Positions 16,456-25,174 of a stretch of 64,000 bases of DNA are shown in pieces. Below the pieces are notes generated by a model that was not told the origin of the DNA, did no database searches, and was given only the letters and a program-made list of their open reading frames with translations. Origin of the DNA: Parvibaculaceae bacterium. Lineage in GTDB: Bacteria > Pseudomonadota > Alphaproteobacteria > Parvibaculales > Parvibaculaceae. Made by a program: the position numbers and the translations under genes. The stretch is from contig JAPWJY010000008.1 of NCBI GenBank assembly GCA_028283765.1, forward strand, positions 1,617,001 to 1,681,000. The letters are read 5' to 3'. Every line of letters begins with the position of its first letter. Position 1 is the first letter of the stretch.

Positions 16456-17262
16456 ATGAGTACAAAGACGCTGCCGATCTATCAGGTCGACGCCTTTACC
16501 TCCGCGCTGTTCAGCGGCAACCCCGCCGCTATCGTGCCTTTGAGTGCGTGGCCGGATGACGAACTGCTTCAGTCCATCGCCGCCGAGAACAATCTGGCCG
16601 AAACGGCCTATATCGTGCCCCATGGTGACAATTTCGAACTGCGCTGGTTCACACCTGCCGTCGAGGTTGACCTTTGTGGTCACGCCACCCTCGCAACCGC
16701 CCACCTTCTGTTCAGCCTGCTGCAACCCGGCCGCGCGGACGTCGACTTCCTGACCCGTCAGGCTGGCACGCTGAAAGTGGTTCGCGAAGACAATCTGATC
16801 GTCATGGATTTTCCGGCCCGCGCCACACAGGCCATCGAGACGCCGCAGGCTCTGGCCGAGGCGCTGGGCACAGCACCACAGGCCAGCTATCGTTCAGCCG
16901 CCAACATAATGTGTGTTTTCGCCAGCGAAGCCGAGGTGCAGGCCCTGACGCCCGACCTCAGGGCCATTGCGGCGCTCGATTGTTTCGCCGTGATCGCCAC
17001 CGCGCCGGGCGACGCCCCTGGAATCGACTTCGTCTCCCGCTTCTTCGCGCCCGCGCAGGGCATCGATGAGGACCCGGTGACCGGTTCGGCCCATTGCACC
17101 CTTGCTCCCTTCTGGGGCGAGCGGCTGGGCAAGACCCGGCTGACCGCCCGCCAGATTTCACCCCGTGGCGGCACGTTGCATCTGGATGTCGAAGGCGAGC
17201 GGGTGAAGATCGCCGGGGAAGCCGTGCTTTATCTCAAGGGCGAGATTTATTTGCCCCGTTAA
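16456..17262 (+). CDS. PhzF-family isomerase
   Basis: A 268-residue protein of the PhzF/diaminopimelate-epimerase-like fold. The catalytic Glu is Glu49 in NNLAETAY, with VDAFTSALFSGNPAA at the N-terminus and the DEDPVTGSAHCTLAPFW segment near residues 200-216, both family signatures. PhzF proteins isomerise small unsaturated acids; outside phenazine clusters the substrate is generally unknown. No other phenazine gene is present, so a phenazine role is not supported. GAGGGGGAC gives a strong ribosome-binding site. It converges with the sirtuin gene. Confidence 0.9.
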   Translation: MSTKTLPIYQVDAFTSALFSGNPAAIVPLSAWPDDELLQSIAAENNLAETAYIVPHGDNFELRWFTPAVEVDLCGHATLATAHLLFSLLQPGRADVDFLTRQAGTLKVVREDNLIVMDFPARATQAIETPQALAEALGTAPQASYRSAANIMCVFASEAEVQALTPDLRAIAALDCFAVIATAPGDAPGIDFVSRFFAPAQGIDEDPVTGSAHCTLAPFWGERLGKTRLTARQISPRGGTLHLDVEGERVKIAGEAVLYLKGEIYLPR

Positions 17263-17285
17263 ATCCGCCAGCGGTCCAAACGGCC

Positions 17286-18032
17286 TCAATGGTCGTTGAG
17301 CCGGGCGACCTGTGCCAGCACGGCCCCGATTTCCTCATGGATGACGAGGCTGGCGATGTCGTCGAGCGGCGTTGGCTCCCGGTTGAGGATGACGAGATCC
17401 GCTCCGTTGCGGCGGGCGAGGATGGGAAACCCCGCGGCCGGATAAACTTGCAGGGATGAGCCCACCGCCAGAAACAGGTCGCAGGCCAGCGTTGCCTCCC
17501 GGGCGCGGCGCATGGGTTCCTCCGGCATGGCCTGACCGAAAGAGATGGTCGCCGATTTGACGATACCCCCGCACAGGCGGCAGACCGGCGGCTCCTCATC
17601 GAGCAGAAACGCCGCCTTGATCGCCTCAAGCTCATGGCGCGCGCCGCAATCGAGGCAGGTGGCATAGGTGCCGTTGCCATGAAGCTCGATCACCTGATTT
17701 TCGGAAAGGCCCGAGTCCTGATGCAGGTTGTCGATGTTCTGGGTGATGACATGGCGGACCTTGCCAATATGGGCGAGACGGGCGATGGCCCGGTGTCCCT
17801 TGTTGGGCCGGGCCGTGAGCAGCGTTTCATCAAGCTCGAACTTGCGCCGCCAGGCCTCGCGCCGGCTTTCCGCCGAGGCGACGAACTCGTTGAAATAGAT
17901 CGGGGCGTAGCGCGTCCAGACCCCGCCCGGGCTGCGGAAATCGGGGATGCCCGATTCGGTGGAAATGCCCGCCCCGGTGAAAATAACTACCTGCGCCGCC
18001 TCGTCGATCCGTTTCCGCAATGCCTCGATCAT
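17286..18032 (-). CDS. cobB: Sirtuin NAD-dependent protein deacylase
   Basis: A 248-residue class-III deacylase. It has the NAD-binding GAGIS (20-24), TQNIDNLHQ (97-105), catalytic His118 in ELHGN, and a four-cysteine zinc site: Cys126, Cys129, Cys151 and Cys154. It removes acyl groups from protein lysines, releasing nicotinamide and O-acyl-ADP-ribose. ATG 18032 is chosen because GGAG lies 9 nt before it and the upstream 30 codons have no family match. The Tyr/Arg pair that defines desuccinylase-type CobB is not obvious, so plain deacetylase activity is more likely. It is divergent from gloA. Confidence 0.92.
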   Translation of the reverse strand: MIEALRKRIDEAAQVVIFTGAGISTESGIPDFRSPGGVWTRYAPIYFNEFVASAESRREAWRRKFELDETLLTARPNKGHRAIARLAHIGKVRHVITQNIDNLHQDSGLSENQVIELHGNGTYATCLDCGARHELEAIKAAFLLDEEPPVCRLCGGIVKSATISFGQAMPEEPMRRAREATLACDLFLAVGSSLQVYPAAGFPILARRNGADLVILNREPTPLDDIASLVIHEEIGAVLAQVARLNDH

Positions 18033-18171
18033 GAAACCCGCTCCGCCACATATGGGTTTAATCTGGCCCGGATGGACCCGAAGTTGTAGTCTGAAACCGG
18101 TTTTCCCGTGCCGGACAGGCATTTTCCCCGAGCCTTCCGGCGTCCAGGTCTAAAGAGTGAGCAAGCCCCCG

Positions 18172-18591
18172 ATGAAATATCTTCACACCATGGTGCGCGT
18201 AAGCGACCTCGACGCTTCTCTCGATTTCTACTGTAACCAGCTTGGCCTCGAAGAGCTGCGCCGGATGGAAAATGAAGCCGGACGCTTCACGCTGGTTTTC
18301 CTCGCTCCGCCCGGCCAGAGCGAGGCGCAGGTGGAACTGACCCATAACTGGGATGAAAAAGGCTATGGCGAAGGCCGCAATTTCGGTCATCTTGCCTATG
18401 AGGTCGATGACATCTATGCGCTGTGCGAAAAGCTGCAAAAGGCGGGCACCGTGATCAACCGCCCGCCGCGGGACGGCTACATGGCCTTTGTGCGCTCGCC
18501 CGACAATGTCTCGGTCGAACTGTTGCAGAAGAACGGTGCGTTGCCCGCGCAGGAACCCTGGGCCTCGATGCCCAACACCGGCCACTGGTAA
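18172..18591 (+). CDS. gloA: Lactoylglutathione lyase (glyoxalase I)
   Basis: A 139-residue VOC-fold enzyme that isomerises the methylglyoxal-glutathione hemithioacetal to S-lactoylglutathione. The opening MKYLHTMVRVSDLDASLDFY matches bacterial GloA, including the metal-binding His5. VELTHNWDEK (metal Glu), NFGHLAYEVDDIY (metal His) and the final Glu in NVSVELLQ complete the usual four ligands, consistent with a Ni-type enzyme. A GTG at 18157 would add five residues; ATG 18172 fits homologues better, although neither start has a good Shine-Dalgarno. It is followed 22 bp later by an exported protein. Confidence 0.93.
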   Translation: MKYLHTMVRVSDLDASLDFYCNQLGLEELRRMENEAGRFTLVFLAPPGQSEAQVELTHNWDEKGYGEGRNFGHLAYEVDDIYALCEKLQKAGTVINRPPRDGYMAFVRSPDNVSVELLQKNGALPAQEPWASMPNTGHW

Positions 18592-18613
18592 AGCCAACCC
18601 CAAGGAGGCTTTG

Positions 18614-19072
18614 ATGAAGAGCTTTCACTGGACTCTCGCCCTTCTGGCCTTGGCCGCCCTGACGGCGGCCCGGCCTCTGCCCGCAAGCGCGGGCCCCTCG
18701 GACCATGCCACCCTCCAGAACCCCGGCGGCGGGCCGCCCGCCGACCTCACGCCGCTGGTACGCGGCATACAGCAGCGGGTGATGGTGCCCGGCAACGGCT
18801 GGTTCTCCGGCGACGATCTGCCGTCCGGCCAGGACAACGCCTCGCTCTGGCGCAACGCCGCGAACCCCGCCTATGCCGCGGGCGATCTGTTCAGCCTGCC
18901 CGGCGCCGGCGCGTTCGACGGCGACAAGCCGACGAGAGCCTGTCAGGATGTGGTGCGTGACGCCGTCACCCCGGATGGGCAGCCCGTGCTGGTCGGGGCC
19001 ACGCAATGTTTCAATGCGTCCAATCAGACCTATATCGTGCCGGGCAGCGAACATATCGTCACTACCAATTGA
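18614..19072 (+). CDS. Exported protein of unknown function
   Basis: A 152-residue protein with a clear signal peptide (about residues 1-26, ending ASA-GPSD) and a strong AAGGAGG ribosome-binding site. The mature part has no domain I recognise. It contains two cysteines (ACQDVV and TQCFNAS) that may form a disulfide, and a Gly/Pro-rich first 25 residues. It lies 22 bp after gloA and 19 bp before the cytochrome b561 gene, so it is probably periplasmic and may work with the b561/YceI pair. Confidence 0.7.
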   Translation: MKSFHWTLALLALAALTAARPLPASAGPSDHATLQNPGGGPPADLTPLVRGIQQRVMVPGNGWFSGDDLPSGQDNASLWRNAANPAYAAGDLFSLPGAGAFDGDKPTRACQDVVRDAVTPDGQPVLVGATQCFNASNQTYIVPGSEHIVTTN

Positions 19073-19091
19073 CCCCATGAGGGATGGACCC

Positions 19092-19676
19092 ATGCAGAAC
19101 CCCGGCAATGCCGCCCGCTATACCGGCACGGCAATCGCCCTTCACTGGATCATCGCCGTGCTGTTCATCTTCATGCTCGGCCTCGGCCTCTACATGTCCG
19201 ACCTGCCCAATTCAGACCCCTACAAGTTTCCGATTTTCCAGCTGCATAAATCCATCGGCATCACCATTCTCGCGCTGGTGATCGTGCGGATGCTGTGGCG
19301 CGCGCTGCATACGCCGCCTGCCCTGCCCACGCACATGAACGGCTTCGAGCGCGTCGCGGCCCATTTTACCCATTATGGCCTTTATGCCGCGCTGATCATC
19401 ATGCCCTTCACCGGCTGGGCCATCGTCTCGACCTCGAAGCTCAACCTGCCGACCTATATCTTCAACCTGTTCACACTGCCACCGCTCGCCTTCCTCGGCG
19501 CGAGCGAGCAGAAGGCGGCGATCCATGAGGCCAGCGAAAGCATCCATTCCACCGTCGCCTGGATCGCCATCGCCCTGATCGCCCTCCACTTCCTTGGCGC
19601 CCTGAAACATCAGATCATCGACCGCGACGACGTGCTGAAACGCATGCTGCCGGGTTTCAAAGGAAACAAAGAATGA
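19092..19676 (+). CDS. Cytochrome b561-family membrane protein
   Basis: A 194-residue di-haem-type protein with four membrane helices. Candidate haem-ligand histidines are in ALHWIIAVL, FQLHKSIGI, and the C-terminal HSTVAWIAIALIALHFLGALKH. It resembles the bacterial CybB group that moves electrons from quinol to periplasmic acceptors such as superoxide. ATG 19092 is chosen over 19077 because AGGGA then sits about 8 nt upstream. It overlaps the YceI gene by 4 bp; the b561-YceI pair is a well-known association. Confidence 0.9.
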   Translation: MQNPGNAARYTGTAIALHWIIAVLFIFMLGLGLYMSDLPNSDPYKFPIFQLHKSIGITILALVIVRMLWRALHTPPALPTHMNGFERVAAHFTHYGLYAALIIMPFTGWAIVSTSKLNLPTYIFNLFTLPPLAFLGASEQKAAIHEASESIHSTVAWIAIALIALHFLGALKHQIIDRDDVLKRMLPGFKGNKE

Positions 19677-20248
19677 TTTTCACACGGATCAGAATGGCCA
19701 GCCTCGCCATGATGGCGGCGATGGCGTTCACAATGCCGGCCCTTGCCGCCGCCCCCACATGGACCGTCGATCCGGCCACGAGCCAGCTCGGCTTTTCAGC
19801 CACCCAGAGCGGCGCGCCCTTTTCCGGTTCGTTCAGGAAATGGGATGGGGCCATTGCCTTCGATCCCGCCGACCTTGCCCATTCCTCCGTCAAGATCACC
19901 ATCGACATCGCGTCCGTGACCACCGGCGACGCCGACCGGGACGGCAATCTGCCGACCGGCGGCTGGTTCGACGTCGCAGGCCATCCGACCGCCGTTTTCG
20001 AGGCGACAAGCTTCACGCATACCGGCGGCAACACCTACACGGCGGCGGGCACGCTGACGCTCAAGGGTATCTCGAAGCCCGTCAATCTGGCGTTCCAGCT
20101 CGACATCACCGGCAAGGACGCCAAGGCGGAAGGAACGGCGACGCTCGACCGCACGGCCTTCGATGTCGGCACCGGCCAGTGGGCGGGCGAGGATGTCGCG
20201 GGCCATCAGGTGCAGGTGAAATTCACGATCAACGCCAAGACCAGCTAG
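19673..20248 (+). CDS. YceI-family periplasmic protein
   Basis: A 191-residue protein with a signal peptide ending at about Ala26 (PALAAAPTW), followed by a YceI lipocalin-like barrel: TWTVDPATSQLGFSATQSGAPFSGSF at the start and the typical GGWFDVAGHPTAVFEATSF segment. YceI proteins bind long hydrophobic molecules such as isoprenoid quinones. Translational coupling to cytochrome b561 suggests a shared quinone-linked redox task in the periplasm. Confidence 0.92.
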   Translation: MIFTRIRMASLAMMAAMAFTMPALAAAPTWTVDPATSQLGFSATQSGAPFSGSFRKWDGAIAFDPADLAHSSVKITIDIASVTTGDADRDGNLPTGGWFDVAGHPTAVFEATSFTHTGGNTYTAAGTLTLKGISKPVNLAFQLDITGKDAKAEGTATLDRTAFDVGTGQWAGEDVAGHQVQVKFTINAKTS

Positions 20249-20349
20249 ACCAGGCCCTGCGTCTCTCCCGCTTTCGACGGCCTTCGCGGGATAAGTCCAT
20301 CCGTCAAAAGATCATATCCCGACTAAAGAACAATCAGGAAAATCCGGCC

Positions 20350-20937
20350 ATGAAAGCGACAACAATTCTGGGGGCCGTCTCTTTTGCTGCCCTGACGGCG
20401 CTGGCGAACATCGGCACGCTTCCGGCCATGGCGGCCGATGCACCCCTGGCGGGCATTGAACAGACCGGCGTGGTCCATACCCATGTTCTGGCAATCGATG
20501 CGGCCAACCGCAAGGTCACGCTCGCCGATGCCGACGGCAAGCCGATGGTCGTGCAGCTCAGCGACCAGGCGACCAATCTCCAGAACCTCGCCGTCGGCGA
20601 CCTGGTGACCATCCGCTTCTCGCGCACGGTCGTGACCGATCTGCTGAAATCCTCGCAGGGCAAGCTCTCCAAGCATATGGACGAGACCATCACTCATATG
20701 CCCGAAGGCAAGGAGATGCCCGGTGTCAACGCCCTGCGCCAGACCACCATGGTCGGGCGGATCACCTCGATCGACCTGAAGGACCATGAGGTGACGGTGA
20801 CCGGACCCAGCGGCAAGGTCCATGTGTTCGGCATTCAGGACCCTGCGCTCCGCCGCAAGCTCAAGACCCTGAAAACCGGCGAACTGGTCCAGTTCATCTA
20901 TACCGAATCCGTCGCCATCACGACATCGAAGCCCTGA
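20350..20937 (+). CDS. Exported protein of unknown function with repeated beta-strand motif
   Basis: A 195-residue protein with a signal peptide (about residues 1-29, ending AMA-ADAP). Two similar segments, VLAIDAANRKVTLADADGKPMVVQLSDQ and ITSIDLKDHEVTVTGPSGKVHVFGIQD, look like an internal repeat of small beta-barrel units, each followed by a phrase of the type L-x-x-L-x-V/T-G-D/E-L-V (LAVGDLVTIRF and LKTGELVQFIY). I do not recognise a named family. It is about 100 bp after yceI and may be in the same transcript. Confidence 0.7.
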   Translation: MKATTILGAVSFAALTALANIGTLPAMAADAPLAGIEQTGVVHTHVLAIDAANRKVTLADADGKPMVVQLSDQATNLQNLAVGDLVTIRFSRTVVTDLLKSSQGKLSKHMDETITHMPEGKEMPGVNALRQTTMVGRITSIDLKDHEVTVTGPSGKVHVFGIQDPALRRKLKTLKTGELVQFIYTESVAITTSKP

Positions 20938-21070
20938 GTGGCCCAATCCGGTTCACAAAATTGAATTTGAATTGCCTCAGGCATACTTGCCGGTTCAAGG
21001 GCAATGGGATGAAATATAAATCGTTGCAGCTTTATCCTGATCTTCTGACGAATTTGATTTAAAGGCACTC

Positions 21071-22096
21071 ATGGCATCCCAGCCCGCCCCCGTCTCTGGC
21101 GAGATCATCGTCCGGGTCAACAATGTCCGCAAAACCTATCGCAGCACGGTGGCGGTGGAGCATGTGGATCTGGAAATCCGCCGGGGCGAGTTTTTCACGC
21201 TGCTCGGTCCCTCCGGCTCCGGCAAGACGACGACCCTGCGGCTGATCGCGGGCTTCGAGCTGCCCGACAGCGGCATGATCGAGATCAATGGTGCGGACGT
21301 GACGAAGAAACCGCCCTATGACCGCGACATCAACACGGTGTTTCAGGATTACGCCCTGTTTCCTCATATGAGCGTGGCGCAGAACATTGCCTATGGTCTT
21401 GAGACCAGGGGCGTGAAGCGCGCCGACATCATCACCCGCGTGGATGAGGCCCTTCGCATGGTGCGGCTCGAGGGCTTCGGCGAGCGCCTGCCGGCCCAGC
21501 TTTCAGGCGGCCAGCGCCAGCGGGTGGGCCTTGCGCGTGCCATCGTCAACCGTCCGCAGGTGCTGCTGCTGGACGAGCCGCTGGGCGCCCTCGACCTGAA
21601 GCTGCGTCAGGAGATGCAGAGCGAGCTGAAGCGCATTCAGGCGGAAGTCAACATCACCTTCCTTTATGTAACCCATGATCAGGAAGAAGCGCTGACCATG
21701 AGCGACCGGCTGGCCGTGTTCAACAAGGGCCGGATCGAGCAGATGGGCACGCCTGTCGAGGTCTATGAAAAGCCCTCGACCGAATTCGTCGCGAATTTTC
21801 TGGGAACCACCAATATTCTCGACCGGGACGGCAGGCGGATCATGATCCGCCCCGAGAAGATGGTGCTGACAGGCAGTGGCGACACGCTTGCCGCCGCAGG
21901 CTATCATGGCGAACCGGGGATCGTCCGCGACGCCATCTATGTCGGCATGTTCTCGCGCTATCTGGTCGAGCTTTCCGGCGGCGCGGTCGTCACTGTGGTC
22001 CAGCAGAATCTGGATCGTTTCTCCGCCTCGCAAGCCCGCCAGCGTGGCGAACATGTGCAGGTTTCCTGGCGGCCAGAAAACGTCAACGCGCTCTGA
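21071..22096 (+). CDS. Polyamine-type ABC transporter ATP-binding protein (PotA-like)
   Basis: A 341-residue ATPase. It contains Walker [10 protein letters not shown] (about 48-56), Q-loop [11 protein letters not shown], signature [14 protein letters not shown], Walker [13 protein letters not shown] and a C-terminal TOBE-type regulatory domain, the layout of PotA. It energises import of spermidine/putrescine or a related cation. It is the first gene of a four-gene transporter operon, and AAAGGC lies before the ATG. The substrate prediction rests on the family only. Confidence 0.9.
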   Translation: MASQPAPVSGEIIVRVNNVRKTYRSTVAVEHVDLEIRRGEFFTLLGPSGSGKTTTLRLIAGFELPDSGMIEINGADVTKKPPYDRDINTVFQDYALFPHMSVAQNIAYGLETRGVKRADIITRVDEALRMVRLEGFGERLPAQLSGGQRQRVGLARAIVNRPQVLLLDEPLGALDLKLRQEMQSELKRIQAEVNITFLYVTHDQEEALTMSDRLAVFNKGRIEQMGTPVEVYEKPSTEFVANFLGTTNILDRDGRRIMIRPEKMVLTGSGDTLAAAGYHGEPGIVRDAIYVGMFSRYLVELSGGAVVTVVQQNLDRFSASQARQRGEHVQVSWRPENVNAL

Positions 22097-22120
22097 CGCG
22101 CATAGCAAAGTGAGGGGCAG

Positions 22121-23281
22121 ATGAAGCAGCAACGGATGACAGGATGGGTGGCGGCGGGCGTGGGCATCACGGCCCTCATCGCCCTTGGCACCACGGCGAT
22201 GGCCGCGCCCGTGAAGCCGGACTATCCAAAGTCGATCGGCAAGGGCGAAGGACAGCTCAATATCGTGGCCTGGGAAGGCTATGCGCAGGACGACTGGGTA
22301 AAACCCTTCGAGGCGGCGACAAGCTGCAAGGTGAACCGCAAATATGCGGGCTCGTCCGACGAAATGGTCACGCTGATGCGTCAGGGCGGCGGCTCGGAAT
22401 ATGACCTCGTCTCAGCCTCGGGCGACGCCACGCTGCGCCTCATCTATGGCGGCGCGGTCCAGCCCGTGAGCGTCGACCTGATCGACGATTACAAGAACTT
22501 CCTGCCGCAGTTGCAGTCGCCGCCGCATAACACGATAAACGGCATCCACTACGGCATTTCCTATGACTGGGGCCCCAACACCCTGCTCTACAACACCGAC
22601 AAGGTGACGCCCGCGCCGACAAGCTGGTCGGTGATCTATTCGGACGCCTACAAGGGCAAGGTGACGGTGCCGGACAATCCGATCCAGATTGCCGACGCAG
22701 CCCTTTATCTGATGGCGACCAAGCCTGAACTCGGCATCAAGGATCCTTATGAGCTGACCCAGAAGCAGCTCGACGCAGCCGGCGACCTGCTCAAGGCCCA
22801 GCAGCCGCTGATCAAGAAATACTGGGCGCTCGCCTCCGACGAGATCGAGCTGTTCAAGAACGGCGATGCCGTGGTCGGCGCCGCATGGCCCTACCAGACC
22901 AATACGCTCAAGGCCGCCAACGTGAAGGTGGAAGACACCATCCCGGCCGAAGGCGCGACCGGCTGGGCGGACACATGGATGCTGTCGGCAAAGGCCAAAC
23001 ATCCCAACTGCGCCTATCTGTGGATGCAATATGTCTCCACCCCCAAGGTGCAGGCGCAGCAGGCGATCTATTTCGGGGCGACACCGGCAAACAAGCTGGC
23101 CTGCTCTGAAATGGACAAGCTGGAAGCGGGCTCGTGCACGAAATATCACCTCGACGCGCCGGCTTCCTATTTCGACAAGATCAAGTTCTGGAAAACGCCG
23201 CGCGCCGAATGTGGCGACGGCTCCAAGTCGTGCACCAACTACACGAAATGGCAACAGAAGTGGCAGCAGATCAAGGGCTGA
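22121..23281 (+). CDS. Periplasmic substrate-binding protein, PotD/PotF-like
   Basis: A 386-residue extracytoplasmic binding protein. A signal peptide occupies about residues 1-29 (ending AMA-APV). GQLNIVAWEGYAQDDWVKPFEAATSCKV is the family opening, and DLVSASGDATLRLIYGGAVQPV follows. Six cysteines in the mature part (TSCKV, PNCAY, LACSEM, GSCTKY, AECGDG, KSCTNY) could form three disulfides, more than in E. coli PotD. It captures a polyamine or related cation and delivers it to the permeases downstream. A stable hairpin follows the gene. Confidence 0.88.
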   Translation: MKQQRMTGWVAAGVGITALIALGTTAMAAPVKPDYPKSIGKGEGQLNIVAWEGYAQDDWVKPFEAATSCKVNRKYAGSSDEMVTLMRQGGGSEYDLVSASGDATLRLIYGGAVQPVSVDLIDDYKNFLPQLQSPPHNTINGIHYGISYDWGPNTLLYNTDKVTPAPTSWSVIYSDAYKGKVTVPDNPIQIADAALYLMATKPELGIKDPYELTQKQLDAAGDLLKAQQPLIKKYWALASDEIELFKNGDAVVGAAWPYQTNTLKAANVKVEDTIPAEGATGWADTWMLSAKAKHPNCAYLWMQYVSTPKVQAQQAIYFGATPANKLACSEMDKLEAGSCTKYHLDAPASYFDKIKFWKTPRAECGDGSKSCTNYTKWQQKWQQIKG

Positions 23282-23298
23282 CGCCCCTTTGCGCATGA

Positions 23299-23320
23299 TG
23301 TCCGGGGGCAACCCCGGACA
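23299..23320 (+). terminator. Intercistronic hairpin after the binding-protein gene
   Basis: TGTCCGGGG, loop GCAA, CCCCGGACA is a 9-bp stem followed by TTCTCTCT. It lies between the binding-protein gene and the two permease genes. In ABC operons such hairpins protect the binding-protein mRNA or cause partial termination, so the binding protein is made in excess. Confidence 0.65.
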
Positions 23321-23371
23321 TTCTCTCTCCAGGCTACTCTCCCGGACTCCGGCGGGCGAATTGAAGGCAGC

Positions 23372-24280
23372 ATGACCGCACTGACGACCCAGACTACGCC
23401 GTCCGGCGCATTACGGCGCTTTTCAGCCCTGCTGTGGCGGCACCCCCGTTTCGGCGCGGCCCTGCTGCTGACGCCGCCACTCGGCTGGTTCGTGCTGATC
23501 TATCTCGCAGCGCTCGTCGCGCTCTTCGTCTCCGCCTTCTGGACAGTGGACGATTTCACCGGCGAAATCATCCATGAATGGTCACTGACCAATTTCATCA
23601 CCATCGCGGGCGATCCGACCTACCGGGCCATCGCGCTTCGCACGGTCGGCATGGCCGCCATCGTCACGATCACCGACATCGTTCTTGCTTTTCCCTTCGC
23701 CTATTACATGGCGCGGATCGCCGGGCCGAAACTGCGCGCGGCGCTGTTCGCACTGGTGCTGCTGCCGCTCTGGTCGAGCTATCTGGCGCGGGTCTATTCC
23801 TGGCGGCTCATCCTTTCCAATGATGGCCTGCTCAACTGGTCGCTGGCCCATCTGGGCCTGCCCGCGCTCAATATCGGCTATACCAACTGGGCGATGTGGA
23901 TCGTGTTCAGCTATATCTGGCTGCCCTTCATGATCACGCCCATCTATGCCGCGCTCGAGCGCATTCCCCATTCATTGTTCGAGGCGTCGCAGGATCTGGG
24001 CGGGCGTGGTTTTCGCACGCTCCGCAAGGTGGTGCTGCCGCTGGCGCTCCCCGGTATCATCGCAGGTTCGATCTTCACCTTCTCGCTGACGCTGGGCGAT
24101 TACATCACCCCCATTCTGGTCGGCGGGCCGGGCTCGGATTTCATCGGCAATGTGGTCTATGCCAATGTCGGCATCGCGAACAACATTCCCTTTGCCGCCG
24201 CCTACGCCGCGATCCCGCTCGTGGTCATGTGCATCTACCTGCTCGTCGCGCGCCGCCTCGGCGCCTTTGAAATGATGTGA
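23372..24280 (+). CDS. Polyamine-type ABC permease, PotB-like
   Basis: A 302-residue inner-membrane permease with six membrane helices. The cytoplasmic EAA loop reads LFEASQDLGGRGFRTLRKVVLPLALPG (about 215-240), which couples to the ATPase. The N-terminal 30 residues are a cytoplasmic extension. It pairs with the PotC-like permease 10 bp downstream. Confidence 0.9.
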   Translation: MTALTTQTTPSGALRRFSALLWRHPRFGAALLLTPPLGWFVLIYLAALVALFVSAFWTVDDFTGEIIHEWSLTNFITIAGDPTYRAIALRTVGMAAIVTITDIVLAFPFAYYMARIAGPKLRAALFALVLLPLWSSYLARVYSWRLILSNDGLLNWSLAHLGLPALNIGYTNWAMWIVFSYIWLPFMITPIYAALERIPHSLFEASQDLGGRGFRTLRKVVLPLALPGIIAGSIFTFSLTLGDYITPILVGGPGSDFIGNVVYANVGIANNIPFAAAYAAIPLVVMCIYLLVARRLGAFEMM

Positions 24281-24290
24281 GGCGAAACTC

Positions 24291-25088
24291 ATGGAAACCC
24301 GCTTCACCCGCATCGCGCTCGGCCTGTGGACAGCCGCCATCCTGCTGTTCCTGTTCGTGCCCATCGTGCTCATCATCATCTATGCGTTCAACGCCTCGAA
24401 CATCCAGAGCTTCCCTATTCAGGGCTTCACGCTCAAATGGTTCGGCTCGGCATGGCAGAACGACGAGATCAGGACCGCGCTGTGGCTCTCGGCCCGGGTC
24501 GGCATCGTCTCGACGACGATTGCAGTGCTGCTCGGCACCGCCATGGCCTTCGCCGTCCACCGGTTTCAGTTCTTCGGCAAGGAAGCCGTGTCGCTCGTGG
24601 TGGTGCTACCCATCGCGCTGCCGGGCATCCTGACCGGCATGGCGCTCAACTCGTTCTTCGTGTTCTGGGGCATGGGGCTCAGCTACTGGACCATCGTGAT
24701 CGGGCACGCGACCTTCTGCATCGTCATCGTCTACAACAACGTCATCGCCCGCCTGCGGCGCGTCTCAGGCTCGCTGGAGGAAGCCTCCGCCGATCTGGGC
24801 GCCAATACATTCACCACCTTCCGCCGGGTCACGCTGCCGCTGATCTCGACCTCGCTGATCGCGGGCGGGCTGCTGGCCTTCGCGCTGTCGTTCGACGAGG
24901 TGATCGTGACCACCTTCACCGCCGGGGCGCAGAACACCCTGCCGCTGTGGATTTTCGGCGCCATCCGCCTCGGCCAGCGATTGCCGGAAGTGAATGTGGT
25001 GGTGCTGGCGGTGATGGCCTTCACCATCGTGCCCGTGCTGTTCGCCTTCCGCATGATGGACCAGACGACCGACAGCACCGGCAAATAG
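24291..25088 (+). CDS. Polyamine-type ABC permease, PotC-like
   Basis: A 265-residue permease with six membrane helices. The EAA loop is LEEASADLGANTFTTFRRVTLPLIS, and the segment FALSFDEVIVTTFTAG is typical of PotC-like subunits. It completes the transporter of two permeases, one ATPase and one binding protein. It is the last gene of the operon; a short GC-rich stem (GGCCCGT/ACGGGCC, 25090-25110) follows without a T-run. Confidence 0.9.
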   Translation: METRFTRIALGLWTAAILLFLFVPIVLIIIYAFNASNIQSFPIQGFTLKWFGSAWQNDEIRTALWLSARVGIVSTTIAVLLGTAMAFAVHRFQFFGKEAVSLVVVLPIALPGILTGMALNSFFVFWGMGLSYWTIVIGHATFCIVIVYNNVIARLRRVSGSLEEASADLGANTFTTFRRVTLPLISTSLIAGGLLAFALSFDEVIVTTFTAGAQNTLPLWIFGAIRLGQRLPEVNVVVLAVMAFTIVPVLFAFRMMDQTTDSTGK

Positions 25089-25174
25089 GGGCCCGTGCGG
25101 GTGACGGGCCGGAAGCGGGTGGTGTAGGGTCAGGCTATTGTGTTGTGCCGCCCCTTCCGACCTTGTGAGTCTTC

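Noticed and set aside
16456-17262. Phenazine biosynthesis role for the PhzF protein
   Set aside because: No other phz gene is in the window; PhzF-like isomerases are widespread in bacteria that make no phenazines.
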